This document shows, piece by piece, positions 11,644-22,779 of a stretch of DNA of 64,000 nucleotides. Numbering within the stretch: position 1 is the stretch's first letter; each line of letters starts with the position of its first letter. Made by a program: the position numbers and the translations under genes. The DNA is from Berberis thunbergii (Eukaryota; Streptophyta; Magnoliopsida; Ranunculales; Berberidaceae): assembly GCA_003290165.1 (NCBI GenBank), contig QNQO01009153.1:62001-126000 (forward strand), in the 5' to 3' direction. Under the pieces are notes generated by a model. The model was not told the origin of the DNA, made no database searches, and saw only the letters and a program-made list of their open reading frames with translations.

Positions 11644-12168
11644 GGGATCGTCTCCTATGTAATAAGCAGCAGTACAGCTAAGCTCATTTGGCTCTCCTTT
11701 GTTGTTTCGTCTGCATGGACCTATGGTCCCCTTTCCAATAAAAGTTATTTTCCTTGTAAATTTGTTATTGATTGGAAGTTGGGATCGTCTCTTATGAGAT
11801 GAGCAGCAGTACAGCTAGCTCATTTGGCTCTCCTGTTTTGCTTCGTTTGCATGGACCTATGGTCCCCTTTCCAATAAAAGTTCTTTTCCTTGTAAATTTG
11901 TTTCTCCTATGTGATAAGCAGCAGTACAGCTAGCTCATTTGGCTCTCCTTTGTTGTTTCGTCTGCATGGACCTATGGTCCCCTTTCCAATAAAAGTTCTA
12001 TTCCTTGTAAATTTGTTATTGATTGGAAGTTGGGATCGTCTCCTATGTGATAAGCAGCAGTACAGCTAAGCTCATTTGGCTCTCCTGTGTTGTTTCGTCT
12101 GCATGGACCTATGGTCCCCTTTCCAATAAAAGTTATTTTCCTTGTAAATTTGTTATTGATTGGAAGTT
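11644..12168 (+). repeat. Four-copy tandem repeat carrying poly(A) signals, 3' of MIOX
   Basis: Units start near 11644, 11781, 11902 and 12032, each about 120-137 bp. Shared words are GATCGTCTCCTATG, AGCAGCAGTACAGCTA and GCATGGACCTATGGTCCCC. Each unit carries CCAATAAAAGTT, so an AATAAA poly(A) signal is repeated four times (first at 11737-11742). The first unit begins 102 bp after the MIOX stop codon, so the array is probably 3' UTR sequence. Copies 2 and 3 differ by a short deletion at their junction. Confidence 0.92.
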
Positions 12169-12384
12169 CTCACTCACAACTTACGCAAGATAGTTAAACC
12201 GTATGCCAAGTCAGTCAAACAACAAGAGACAACAAGCACAAAATACCTAAAAAGAAGCATGATTAGCAAAGACCAAGACCAGGTCCCAAAAAGCTTCAAA
12301 TGTGTCAAACTTCCCAATGTAGAAAATATATAATGGATCTAAAACCCTTTCTTTCCCCCCAAGCTAAAATCTTTAAATAAAAAT

Positions 12385-14560
12385 TGATGTGTTCATATCC
12401 GTCCTCGCTAATTCCAACGATATTAAACTTGCAAAAATGAGTAACACTTAAGCCAGAGACCATTGTTGTGGTTGAAGGCATTACGATGCTTAAGTCAGAC
12501 ATTGATGCAAGGAACAATGAAGACTGTATGTAAAGTGCAGTGTGTATGCATATATTTCTTCCTCGTATCGCCGTTTCTTATAACCAATGTTCTAAAAAGT
12601 GCTAGGCGGTGGGCGGGCGGCGAGCAGGTGCCTAGCGCCCAGGGGCCTAGGTGGCTCCTAGGTGACACCTAGGCGGTCTTAGGTTTGTATTATAACTTTA
12701 ATAATTTACAAAAGTTAAGCATAATACATTATCAATTACATCCAAATTAACGCCAAGATAAATATGTAAAATTTAAAAACATGAAAAATTAACAATCATG
12801 AACAAAATTTATTAAAACTCAAATTAATGGCTGAAGTTGGTCATGATGTGTACTTTATACAAAGTTGAATTTGTGAACAAATATCCAAACCTACTCTTTT
12901 ATTTTTCATCTTATTTCATTAATAACCTCAGTCATGTTTAATAAAATCTACATTACTAAAACTGGTACCGAGAGATCCTTTGAGAATTCCATTAAGTAAT
13001 CGTTATTTGCTACATTTAGACATATACTGAATAAAAAATAATAAAACTATTTATTTCTATAAAAAGAGGAAAGAAAATTAAAATAAGAACACAATCAGCC
13101 TTATTAAAAATAAAAAAATAAAATAAAAAAACAGACCCCGCCAGATCCCGCCCAAACTTGCCCAGACCGCCCAGACCCACCTAGACTGCCCAGAACCCAC
13201 CCAGCCATTACTCTGGGCATTTTTCTACCACCTAGGCCGATTTTTAGAACACTGCTTATAACGAGTATTCCTTCCCCAACTATCCCTGCGATTGAGGGCG
13301 TGATGGAAGTAGAAGATCTCGCATTAGATCTCACCTGTGCATGACTGAGTCTATTCGGCACTTAGCAATGTTTAGGACCCAATGATTGATTGGGCTAGAG
13401 ATGATTTTGTGCGAGTGAATCTCATGCCTGTGACAACTCTGAGATTCATCGTTCAGGCAATATTGTCCTGACCAAGCCCTAAGACCCATGCCTCTGGGGC
13501 TGGTGTGTCTTGGGTTTGGGCACCTGACTTATGGGTTGAACAGTAGTTCATGCATGAGTTCACATGTGACTATGTTGAAGCCTTTTACGTGTTAGGGTTA
13601 GCCCATGCCACGTGTACAACTGTGATCGAGCAACTGTTTGATGTCTCATAAGCTACTCCCCCCAAATTAATGAGGCTGCATGCAGTTCCATTAATTTGAG
13701 GAATGTGGTCTGGTGCAATTTTACTTGGAACCATCCCCCTTCATTCCCCACGTAGCATTTAATGCCAACACGACTACTAGGCAACCTTCTTTTTTAAATC
13801 GTCGTGCTTATATATAGGGTGATTCTCATGGGGTCAAAGATTGCCATGAACATTGTAGAGCATGTTCCTCATATGTGCCTTTCCAGATAATGTGCTTTGG
13901 CTTCTCCAAAAGACGAAGGAAAATCTCCATTATGGAGTTTCTGAATGTTTTGACATTTCTAGTGACAAGTCTTAACAAGACCTACTATTGGATGAAGCCA
14001 CCTGGATCGAGTGAGCTTCTAGTGTTTTTGTGGGACTTTTGAATTTCTTCTTACATCCCGAAGGAGAAGTACAGACTTCCCCTTAGGGGCCAAATTTATC
14101 TTCCATCTTTTGGTGCTCCCACGGCGTCTTCTTCCATCAAGTTTGGGGATAATAGCCAACTTTGGGTAGTTGTTCCCACTACTCATTCTTGTGTTTCACT
14201 GGTGATGCCCCAACCGAAAAGCAGATTGACGAAGCGGGGCTTCGTGTGCATGGTATGCAGCCCTCGAGAGATGATTTTCATTACCCCAGGCATCCCTCCT
14301 TTGAGGGATCACACCAACAGCTAGCTTTGGGCTGCTGCTTTTTGTTTCACTTTCAAATCCTCTTCTGAAAGGCAGATTGGCATAGCAAAGTCTTGACTTG
14401 TGTTCTAGTGGATCCTTACCCGCAGCTTGTTTTGCACCAAGCTCAAATACTTGTAGTGTGTAAAACTTTCATATTGACCAGTCAGTCAAGTTTTGTAACC
14501 ACATTTTGCTAATCAATAAAGTCCATTTTTCTAAATTCGTTTTTCTTTTATGCTCTAAAT
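12385..14560 (-). mobile_element. 3' LTR of Ty3/gypsy element G1 (minus strand), split by a hAT element
   Basis: 12385-12584 plus 13255 to about 13390 matches 21490-21823 closely (words such as TTGCAAAAAT, GATGCAAGGAA, GGGCGTGATGGAAG and GACCCAATG). That is the pattern of two LTRs of one element bracketing the minus-strand coding region. The LTR probably continues to about 14100-14560, but its inner border is not resolved. A stretch at about 13580-13860 has a diverged inverted copy at 25900-26170. Confidence 0.65.
12585..13254. mobile_element. Non-autonomous hAT-type element in the G1 LTR
   Basis: 670 bp with terminal inverted repeats CAATGTTCTAAAAA (left) and CAGTGTTCTAAAAA (complement of the right end), followed inward by GCTAGGCGG-like and GCCTAGGTGG-like words. 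It is flanked by a perfect 8-bp target duplication, CTTATAAC, at 12577-12584 and 13255-13262. The 8-bp duplication and CA(A/G)TG ends point to hAT. There is no transposase. The sister LTR at 21490-21823 lacks it and gives the empty site. Confidence 0.88.
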
Positions 14561-14639
14561 GATTGTGGATCATATTGGCTTGTGCGAACAAATCTTATAG
14601 ATTGTTAAAAAAGATGAGATGGTTTACCTCTAAGTAGGG

Positions 14640-15600
14640 ACTGGGTTGATTTAGTCCGGAAGAAGACGTGTGTGGTCCTAACTCATCCTGTGTAGTTCCC
14701 TTGGCGAAATAGCCAGATTCGCCAACGATGGTGAAGTTACTGAAAAGTGATCTTCATGTAGGTGGACCATGTCTTGCAAGTCGGCCGCTTTTCGAGTAGA
14801 CACTAGCCTATCGAAGTACTGCTATTTAGCCCTTTATAGAACTGGAGTGACAAAGAAATCGATTACTCTTCTTAGGATTAGATTCTGGCCCACACTCTGA
14901 CTCATTGTTTAGTTGAATCTTGGTGGTCAGGGTGTTGCATTGGTCTGTATGGACTGGAACGTTTAGATTTATTCAGTTGTCTATGACTGGATAGGTTCGC
15001 ATGTGCGCTACTTTAGTTCTCGAGGAGGACTAGGCTATCTCTGGAGCCGTGAGCCATCCATGAACTGGACTCGCCCACTTGAGGAGAACTGTTCGTGGAT
15101 TGAATTCTCTGCGCTGGAGTTCCTTGGTTCTTGAGGTGGACTAGGCAAATTATGCGACCAGCTGTAGTCATCCTAAAAGGGACTAGGCTTTGCCACTTGT
15201 GTGACATTGTGGTCCCCGTAGTCGGACCAGGTTCCTTTAAGAGCGGTGAGCCGTCCAAGGACTAGACACACTTGCTTACAGTGGACTATCCATGGATTGG
15301 GTCCGGTCCGTGCTTGAGTTCTTTGGTTCCTGAGGTGGCCTAGGTCACTTATGCAACAAGGTGTTGTCATCCTGAAAAGGACTAGGCTTGGCCGCTGGTA
15401 CAACATTATGGTCCCCGTAGTCAAACCATTATGCCTGCTTGTAGTGAACTAGGTTTATTCCGCAGGTGTGCCATTGTGGTCTTGAGGTTGGACTAGGCTA
15501 TCTTAGGAGCAGTGTTTCGTCAATGGACGGGACTCGCCTACCTGCGGTGAACCATCGGTGGATAAGGTTCAGATTGCGTGGGTGCCATCGTGATTCAGAA
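14640..15600. repeat. Degenerate ~200-bp tandem array in the 3' region of G1
   Basis: Repeated words include GGACTAGGCTTTGCC/GGACTAGGCTTGGCC about 198 bp apart (15180 and 15378), GGTCCCCGTAGTC twice, and GAGGTGGACTAGGC variants near 15018, 15128, 15325 and 15481. It lies between the polyprotein end and the 3' LTR of G1, the place where Tat-lineage gypsy elements carry fast-changing tandem repeats. Confidence 0.75.
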
Positions 15601-18600
15601 GTCGAACTAAGCATGTTCCCGCATATAGAGTTATATGAAATGTGATTCTTTAAAGAAAGTACACTTATTGATAATACTTTTTCAAGTGTTCTACATTCCA
15701 CGCCCTTTTCAGACGCTCTCCATCCTGGTTCTTTATCCAGTAGGTTCCTGGCCTTTTGATCATTGTCACCTTGTAGGGACCTTTCCAGTTCGAGCTTAGC
15801 TTGCCTTCTTTTGGGTCTCTTGTGTTCGGCTATGGTTTTCTCAATACCCAATCGCTGACTTTGAATTCTCGAGATTTGACCCTCTTATTGTAGTATTGGA
15901 TCATTTTTGTTGATAAGCTTCAATTATGATGGAAACTACGCCTCTTCGCTTTTGAGTAAATCTAAGCCGACTCTCAGAGTTTCATCATTTCCCTTAATCC
16001 TAAACTCCTACATTCTGAACGTAGGCCTTGCTAGTTCTACTGGAACCATAGGCCACCCGTAGGCCAATGCGAGTGGCGTCTCTCCAGTCATAGTCCTTTT
16101 TATTGTGTGGTATGCCCAAAAACGAAGCTCATAGACCTAGATCCCTTTGGTTGCATCGAGTTTTCTCTTGATTGCTTTTAGGATAGTTTAGTTGGTTACT
16201 TCTGCTTGTCCATTGACCTTTGGGGTGACTCGACGGGGAAAAATGATGGATGATGCCCAATCGGGTGCAAAGTTGCTTGATTCCCCACCCTCGAACTAAG
16301 TCCCGTTGTCGCAGACCAGGATTTTCCGACGATATACTTCAAATGAATGTTCTTGATATGGTTTTCTCCTATCTTAGAAAGGGGATCCACTTCCACACAT
16401 TTGGTGAAGTAGTCAACTGCCTCAAGGAGGAATTTTCTTCTTTCAGAGATGGGGAACGTGCCCATAATGTCCATCCCTCGCTAGGAGAAGGGCCACAGGC
16501 TGGTAATTGGAACCGGGTTCTATGCGGGCGTATGTGTGTAGGGAGCGTACCTTTGACACTTATTGCACTTGCTGACCAAGTCTTTGGCATTTTGTTGTAT
16601 TTTCGGCCATTAGTACTCCAACTTGAGGGCTTTATGAGCTAGTGTCCTTCATCCGAGGTGGTTCTCACAGATTCCTTAATAGATTTGGAAAAGGACCTGG
16701 TTTGCCACCTCGGGGTCAAGCATCTGAGCTGAAGGCCAATCGTTGATCTCCTATACAGCCTGTTGTTGAGGAAAATGTATCGTACCGCTATGTTTTTCAT
16801 TTTGAGGGCCTCTAGTTTATCTATTGGGAGGGCTTTCTCTTTGATCTAGCTTATCAGAGGGCTCATCCAGCTAGTCTCTGTAATTGTCGAGAGAGCTTTG
16901 TGGAGGCCATTTTCTTCTAGGGCCTACTTCTCATGGAACTCTATGAGTGTGTAGAGTCGTTATGTGTGGACGAGATCTTTTCGGCTAGGTCGTCGGTTCC
17001 TCGTTATCTTCCCTGGAGTAGCGGTGGAGTATTATTTTTTGAACCATCTTTTGACGTTGATTGCTTTCCTACACTAAGCCATCATTCGGGTTTCTTTGAC
17101 ATCGAATTCATCGTACACCTGATTGATCACTAGTTGGGAGTCGTTGAACACCGTGGATTCTTCTATTCCAATTTGACTGGCTAGCTTTAGCCTGACTAGA
17201 AAGGCTTCATACTCTGCTTCATTGTTTGAAGTACGAAAGCCGAATTTTATAGCCTTTCTAAAAGTTATCGCTTCAGGGTTGTAAATGACGATCCCCGCTT
17301 CCCAGCTTTTCACGTTGGATGACCCATCACATTGCAAATCCATCCTTGTGGAGGTGGCTCAGGGTTCTTGTCTCTTTGCTGGTCATTCAGTCTCGGTTCT
17401 CCTGTCCCAGTGAACTCAACGATAAAGTCTGCCAGTGCTTGTGCCCTGATGACTGTTCTTGGAGCGTAATGGATGTCAAACTCTCCTAGCTCCACTAACC
17501 ATTTGACCATTCTTCCTAATAGTTCTGGCCTGTGTAATACCGACCGAGGTGGGTACTCGATCATGACTATTATTGAGTGAGATATGAAATAGGGTTTTAG
17601 TTTTTTGGAGAAAGTCACCAGTGCTAATGTAGCAGATGGGCTTTTGTTTCCCTTTCTTCTCCCGAACTAGAGCAGAATTGACAGAATTCTCTGAGACTGA
17701 GAGCTATAGGTAAGGCGCCTCACCTGGAGTAGCTTTTGAGAGCAGCTCTGTGCTTCCCATGTATGCCTTCTGATCTGGGAAGGCCAGTAAATTGTTTTCC
17801 ACATTGGAATTCCTTGTTCTCCTTTAGGATTTTAAAGAAAGGGAGGCATATGTCTGAAGATTTGGAGATGAACCTATTTAGGGCAGCCACACCTAAACAT
17901 CTTTAAAGGTTGTGGGTGGTCTCATGTTGAGAAGAGTCTGAATTTGTTTTTGATCAGCCTTTACCCCCCTTTTGTTGACTATGTAGCTAAAAAAATTTCT
18001 TGATTGCATCCTAAAAGTGCACTTCTACGGTTTGAACGTCATTCGATATTTTCTGAGTTGAGAGAACGCTCCTTGGAGGTCCGCCAAGTGATTTGAACTG
18101 TGGAGGCTTTTTATCAGGATATCGTCGATGTAAACTTCCATGGTTTTTCCGATTTGTCCTTTGAACATTTGGTTCACCAAACGCTAGTACAATGGCCCTG
18201 CATTCTTCAATCTGAAAGGCATTACCTGATAGCATTATTTGCCTCTGTCCGTATGAATGATATTTTCTCTTGATCCGACGGGTGCATACTATTCTGATTA
18301 TAGCCTGAGTACGTGCCCATGTAACTGAGCAGACTGTGTCCAAATGTTGCATCCACAATCTGAAAGGCAGTAAACTGTATTTTGGGCAGGCTTTGTTAAG
18401 GTCAGTGTAGTCCACGAAGAACCCCCACTTTCCATTTTTCTTTCTCACCAGGACTATATTTTCCAACCATTCCGGGTAGTGCTCCCTTATCATGCCGACA
18501 TTCAAAAGTCTTTGCAACTCTTGATTGATGGTTTGGTTGCGCTAGGGCACCACCCGTTTTTTTTTTTTTTTTTTTTCTAACAGACTTCAAGTAGGGATCG

Positions 18601-19018
18601 ACCGCCAATATGTGAGTGATTAAAGTAGGATTGATCCCCACCATGTCTTTCATTGTCCAGGCAAAGACGTCCTATTTATCTCTTAAGAGTGATGCTAGTT
18701 GATCTGCTGACGCTTTGTTGAGATTAGAGCCTTCTTGGATTGCCTTTGTGTTACCTGAGCCATCCACAACTTCTTTTTCTGGCTGCCTAGTGTTCGCCCT
18801 TCCCTTTGGGCTGGATGGATGTTCGAGGTCCAAAGGTGAAGGTTGGTCCTCTCTATCTGGATTTGGGGTTTCCTCATCCAGATCCCGTTGTTTGGACCTT
18901 TGTGCTATGTTATCCGGCTGCTTGGTTCAAGCATAGTTACTTTCTATAGCGATAGTCTGGTTGCCTATAATTGCCTCTACCTCGCTATCAGAGGGGTATT
19001 TGAGGCACTGATGCTAAG

Positions 19019-19929
19019 TAGGGGTGGGCACGGGACGGGATGGGACGAGATATGTCCATCTCTATCCCATCCGTTCATACGGGATCGGGACGGGACGGGA
19101 TGGGAAAAACCTCATCCCGACCTCGTCCCATCCCAAACGGGTTCGGGAGGGGACGGGACGGGACGGGATCAGCATGCTAATCTGGACATATCAAATAGAA
19201 GCTTGGAGTCTTGGACTGCTGGAATGCTGGAAGGCCTGCTGGAATGCTGGAAGGCCTGCTGGAATGCTGGAATACTGGACTGCTGGAATGCTGGAACTGG
19301 ACTGCTGGAATGCTGGAAGGCCTGCTGGACTGCTGGAATGCTGAAAGGCCTGCTGGAATGCTGGAATGCTGGAATGCCTGCTGGAATGCTGGAATGCTGG
19401 ACTGCTGGAAGGCTGGAAGGCCTGCTGGAATGCTGGAAGGCATGCTGGACTGCTGGAATGCTGGAAGGCCTGCTGGACTGCTGGAATGCTGGACTGCTGG
19501 AATGCTGGAATGCTGAAAGGCTGGAATGCTGGACTGCTGGAATGCTGGACTGCTGGAATGCTGGAAGGCCTGCTGGAATGCTAGAATGCTGGAATGCTGG
19601 AATGCTGGAAGGCCTGCTGGAATGCTGGAATGCTGGACTGCTGGAATGCTGGAATGCCTGGAATGCTGGAATGCCTGGAATGCTACAAATGTTCATAAAA
19701 TAAATAAATAAGTAAATAAAAATATTAATAACTAATATTAAAAAATTAATTCGGGACGGGACGGGATTGGCGGGATTGAAAATCTTCATCCCATCCCATC
19801 CCATTCTAGATCGGAACGGGACGGGATCGGGATGAAATTATTCAATCCCATTAAGACCCGAAAAAATCGGGACGGGACGGGACGGGATCGGGACTGGAAC
19901 GAGATCGCGGGATGGGATGCCCACCCCTA
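19019..19929. mobile_element. Non-autonomous hAT-type element carrying a minisatellite
   Basis: 911 bp with inverted ends TAGGGGTGGGCA and TGCCCACCCCTA, flanked by a perfect 8-bp target duplication, ATGCTAAG, at 19011-19018 and 19930-19937. The subterminal parts are GGGACGGGACGGGAT-type repeats in opposite orientation. It sits between the protease and RT parts of G1. No transposase; the middle is a minisatellite (19205-19685). Confidence 0.9.
19205..19685. repeat. GC-rich minisatellite of ~10-bp TGCTGGAATG units
   Basis: About 48 head-to-tail decamers built from a few variants: TGCTGGAATG, TGCTGGACTG, TGCTGGAAGG and GCCTGCTGGA. Because the period is not a multiple of three, all frames stay open and give spurious Cys/Trp/Asn/Ala or Ser/Phe/Gln/His repeats on both strands. 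I call none of these a protein. Confidence 0.93.
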
Positions 19930-21489
19930 ATGCTAAGTGGAGACGATTGCCTCCATGTAGTGTAACCAAGGTCGACGCAAGATTACTTTGTATTCAAAGT
20001 GGCATCCGCAACCGTGAACTCTGTCATCAGGATCCTCAATAGGTCAGGTTGCCCTGCAACTACCGACAGTATGATTTTACAGACCAAGTAGCAGTTTTCT
20101 CCATTGAAGCCAAACATGGCTTGATTTGAATGTGTCAACTCTCTTATTGTCAGTTGCACTTTCAGGGATGCGTATAGGAACAATATGTTAATGGAGCTGT
20201 CTGTGTCCACCAATGATTTTTAAACTTCCTAGTTTGCTATCCCTACTGAGATGACTAGGGTGTCGTTGTGTGGGAAATGGAAACCCTTCATGTCCTATTC
20301 TGTGAATTTTAACTTCGAGGCTTTCTCCCCTCTCATACATGTTGTACGAGTTGATCTCGGCAATGTGACTTGACTCTCAGTTCCCGTACCAATTTCCTTA
20401 GTGAACAATTTGAGTGTTGTCCTCCCCATTTGTCATGTGGAGGATACATACCATGTTGGGAGTCATGTCTCCCGCTTCCTGTGTGGTTCTTTCGCTTTGA
20501 GGATTCATCCGCTCCAGATCCAGTACTGTATCTAATATCTAAGGCTCTTTCAATATTTGGTGGCTGATGTGTCATCATTTCATCCGTCGATCAAGGCCAG
20601 CTCGTCATTGAAACGAGTGACATACTCCCTGAGGGTCTCGCCCTACTTCTGCCTGAGGTTCAGTAGGTAGTGAGGTCCCTACCTAATTTGCTGGCTCCTA
20701 ATGAATATGGTGATAAATGCCTTTCCCAGGACCTGGAATGACCCAATGGATCTGGGCTGGAGGCTGTAGAACTATGTCAGGGTAGCCTTCTTTATGCTGA
20801 AGGGAAAAGTACGGCACATGATGGATTATGAACTTTCCTTGAGCGCCATCATGCGGTGGTAATGGTGCAAATGGTCTGACAAATCTGACATTCCGTTATA
20901 GAACTCAAGCTTCGGTGGGATGAACTTCTTAGGAAGACGAACACTCATGATCTCTTCTGAGAATAAGGGGACTATGAGATTGTATAGACATCAAGTTTGG
21001 ATGCCTCCTAGTAGGAGCGTGTTCTCGACTATTGTCCAGTTTGTTCTCAGGGTGTGGTCCCATGATCCGTCACTGGGTCTCCTTCCTGGAAAACTCTTTG
21101 CTCTATGGGGGGGTTTTGCCCTCCCGGGCGTGATCCTGGATCTGTGATCCTTCCTGATCTCGGGCAGCCCTAGATCTCATATTTTGTTCTCTAGTCATCC
21201 TTTCTACAACCATTGTCAAGTGGTCTAGTTGGAGCAAGATCAAACTCATGTCGAGCGAAACCACGGTTGCCTCTGCTGCTGGACCGTATGGTTGTTCAGC
21301 CTCCTCGACCAGAATGATTCGGCCCTGTGGCAGGGTTTTACTAGCCAGAGCTTCGTCTAGCTCAGCAACATCGTTGAATACTTGAGATCTGGTACTGGTG
21401 ATCATTTATCAATACTCTACTTTGCTTAGAAAGAACTTTGGATGTATGTCTCAGGTATGTGTTTCATTTCTCGATAAACAGCTTATCTG

Positions 21490-21823
21490 ATGTGTTTAGA
21501 TAGTCCTCGTTGATCCCGACGATATCAAACTTGCAAAAATATGAGCAGCGATTAAGTCAGGGACCACTGTTGTGGTAGCCGAAGGCAAACTGATGGTTAA
21601 GTCAGATATCGATGCAAGGAAGAGTGAAGATTGTATGTAAATTGCAGTGTGTATGCAGACATTTCTTCCTCCTTTCGCCATTTCTTATAGGAAGTGTTTC
21701 CTGCCTAAATGTCCATGCGATAAAGGGCGTGATGGAAGGAGGAGTTCTCGCATAAGATCTCACATGTGCATGATTGAGTCTCTTCGACACTTGACTTTAT
21801 TTAGGACCCAATGCTTGATTGGG
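21490..21823 (-). mobile_element. 5' LTR of G1, truncated by insertion of G2
   Basis: Matches the left LTR (from 12385) until GCTTGATTGGG, where it is cut by the TGATGATACA start of the next element at 21824. The left LTR continues past that point with CTAGAGATG, so the border is exact. The G1 gag start (21405) lies just inside. Confidence 0.75.
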
Positions 21824-22516
21824 TGATGATACACCAAAACGTCCTTTTATCTACATTGCACGCATGTCATGTTGATCTAAAGGAATAATAGGCCCAAGCA
21901 CCAGTCTATAACACAAATTTGGCCAAAGCGCATGAAGTGCAGTCCGCTAGCCGGACCCGAATTACTATAGCCTACTAAGCCCACACATCTCACAGCTATC
22001 CCTAATACCTGTAAGACCTATTGATACAAGTTTCTCGGGGATCAACTTCGGACGGGCAAGCCATAAGTACTTTGTCTCCAACTAGGAAGTAAATACTAGA
22101 GTATACATCGTATGTGGAAACTTCCGCGTATGAACAACACTCCAATGGGAAACTATCTCCCGCATATTTAAGAGTATAGGTCTAACAGGGAAACTTCCCT
22201 CCACAAGATGACTCCTAATTAGAAAAGGACCTTCAAGAAGATCTCTTTCCCTAAACTAACCCACCGATGGCCTGGCTGAACCATGACTCCAGCACTATAA
22301 ATAAGGTAGAAGGATGGTGAATAAAGGTACGCTACAAATTCCCTATTTACAACTTTAAGCCTTTCTCAAAGCCCTGTTTGACTTAAGCATAGGAATGCCA
22401 TCCCTGTTTGACTTAAGCATAGGAATGCCATCAGTCACCACAACGATGGTCCATGGCTCATGTGCATTCCTTGTGCAGGTCAGGGGGTCAAGGTCAAGCA
22501 GGAATCGACTGCATCG
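21824..22516 (+). mobile_element. 5' LTR of Ty3/gypsy element G2
   Basis: A 693-bp LTR starting TGATGATACACC and ending near CATCG. It is directly followed by a Tat-type primer-binding region, TTTGGCACCGTCCGTGGGGA (22518-22537). A TATA-like CACTATAAATAAGG at about 22293 is the likely LTR promoter. A 27-bp word containing GACTTAAGCATAGGAATGCC is duplicated near 22380-22432. It is the same family as the LTR at 54539-55219. Confidence 0.8.
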
Positions 22517-22517
22517 A

Positions 22518-22537
22518 TTTGGCACCGTCCGTGGGGA
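22518..22537 (+). promoter_or_regulatory. Primer-binding region of G2
   Basis: TTTGGCACCGTCCGTGGGGA, right after the LTR end. It is the G(G)CGCCGT-type start seen in Tat-lineage elements and has a counterpart at 55221-55240. Confidence 0.65.
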
Positions 22538-22779
22538 TGATAGAGTTCTTAGCAAAACATTGACATCATTTCTCTTCAGAGTTCAGGAAGATGTGACCAC
22601 CAGGTCCTGTAACAATGGAGACCAGGGGAACACATTGAACTCTTAGACTGGCACTGTACCATCACTTCCAGTGGTATCGATGACACAGAGGGAGCAAAGT
22701 TGCACCTCCGTGCCAGTGGCGGCGGCGTGGATCTGCTATCATACCAGATACAACAAATCTCAAAAGTGGTAGGGATCCT

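Larger units (their letters stand above)
15665..21405 (-). pseudogene. Ty3/gypsy (Tat-like) gag-pol polyprotein of G1, degenerate
   Basis: Minus-strand retrotransposon polyprotein. From its start: gag (21405 to about 20330), aspartic protease (about 20225-19983, DTDSS in place of the usual DTGSS), reverse transcriptase (18653 to about 17600; YVEWLENIV-type entry, VDYTDLNKACPK block, YIDD box near 18120-18140), RNase H (17343 to about 17070; CDGSS, NEAEYEA, FNDSQLV), integrase (about 16590-16170; MDIMGTFP, DNGT, NGQAEVTN with the catalytic Glu kept) and the C-terminal block ending in KKYYQ at 15665. This RNase H-integrase order is Ty3/gypsy. Several frameshifts and stops, a T-run at 18559-18580 and a hAT insertion (19019-19929) break it. 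Confidence 0.85.

Noticed and set aside
18843..19804. Long open frames on both strands full of CWNAG or SSIPAFQH repeats
   Set aside because: They are the decamer minisatellite read in all frames; the period of ten keeps every frame open. There is no non-repeat protein sequence.
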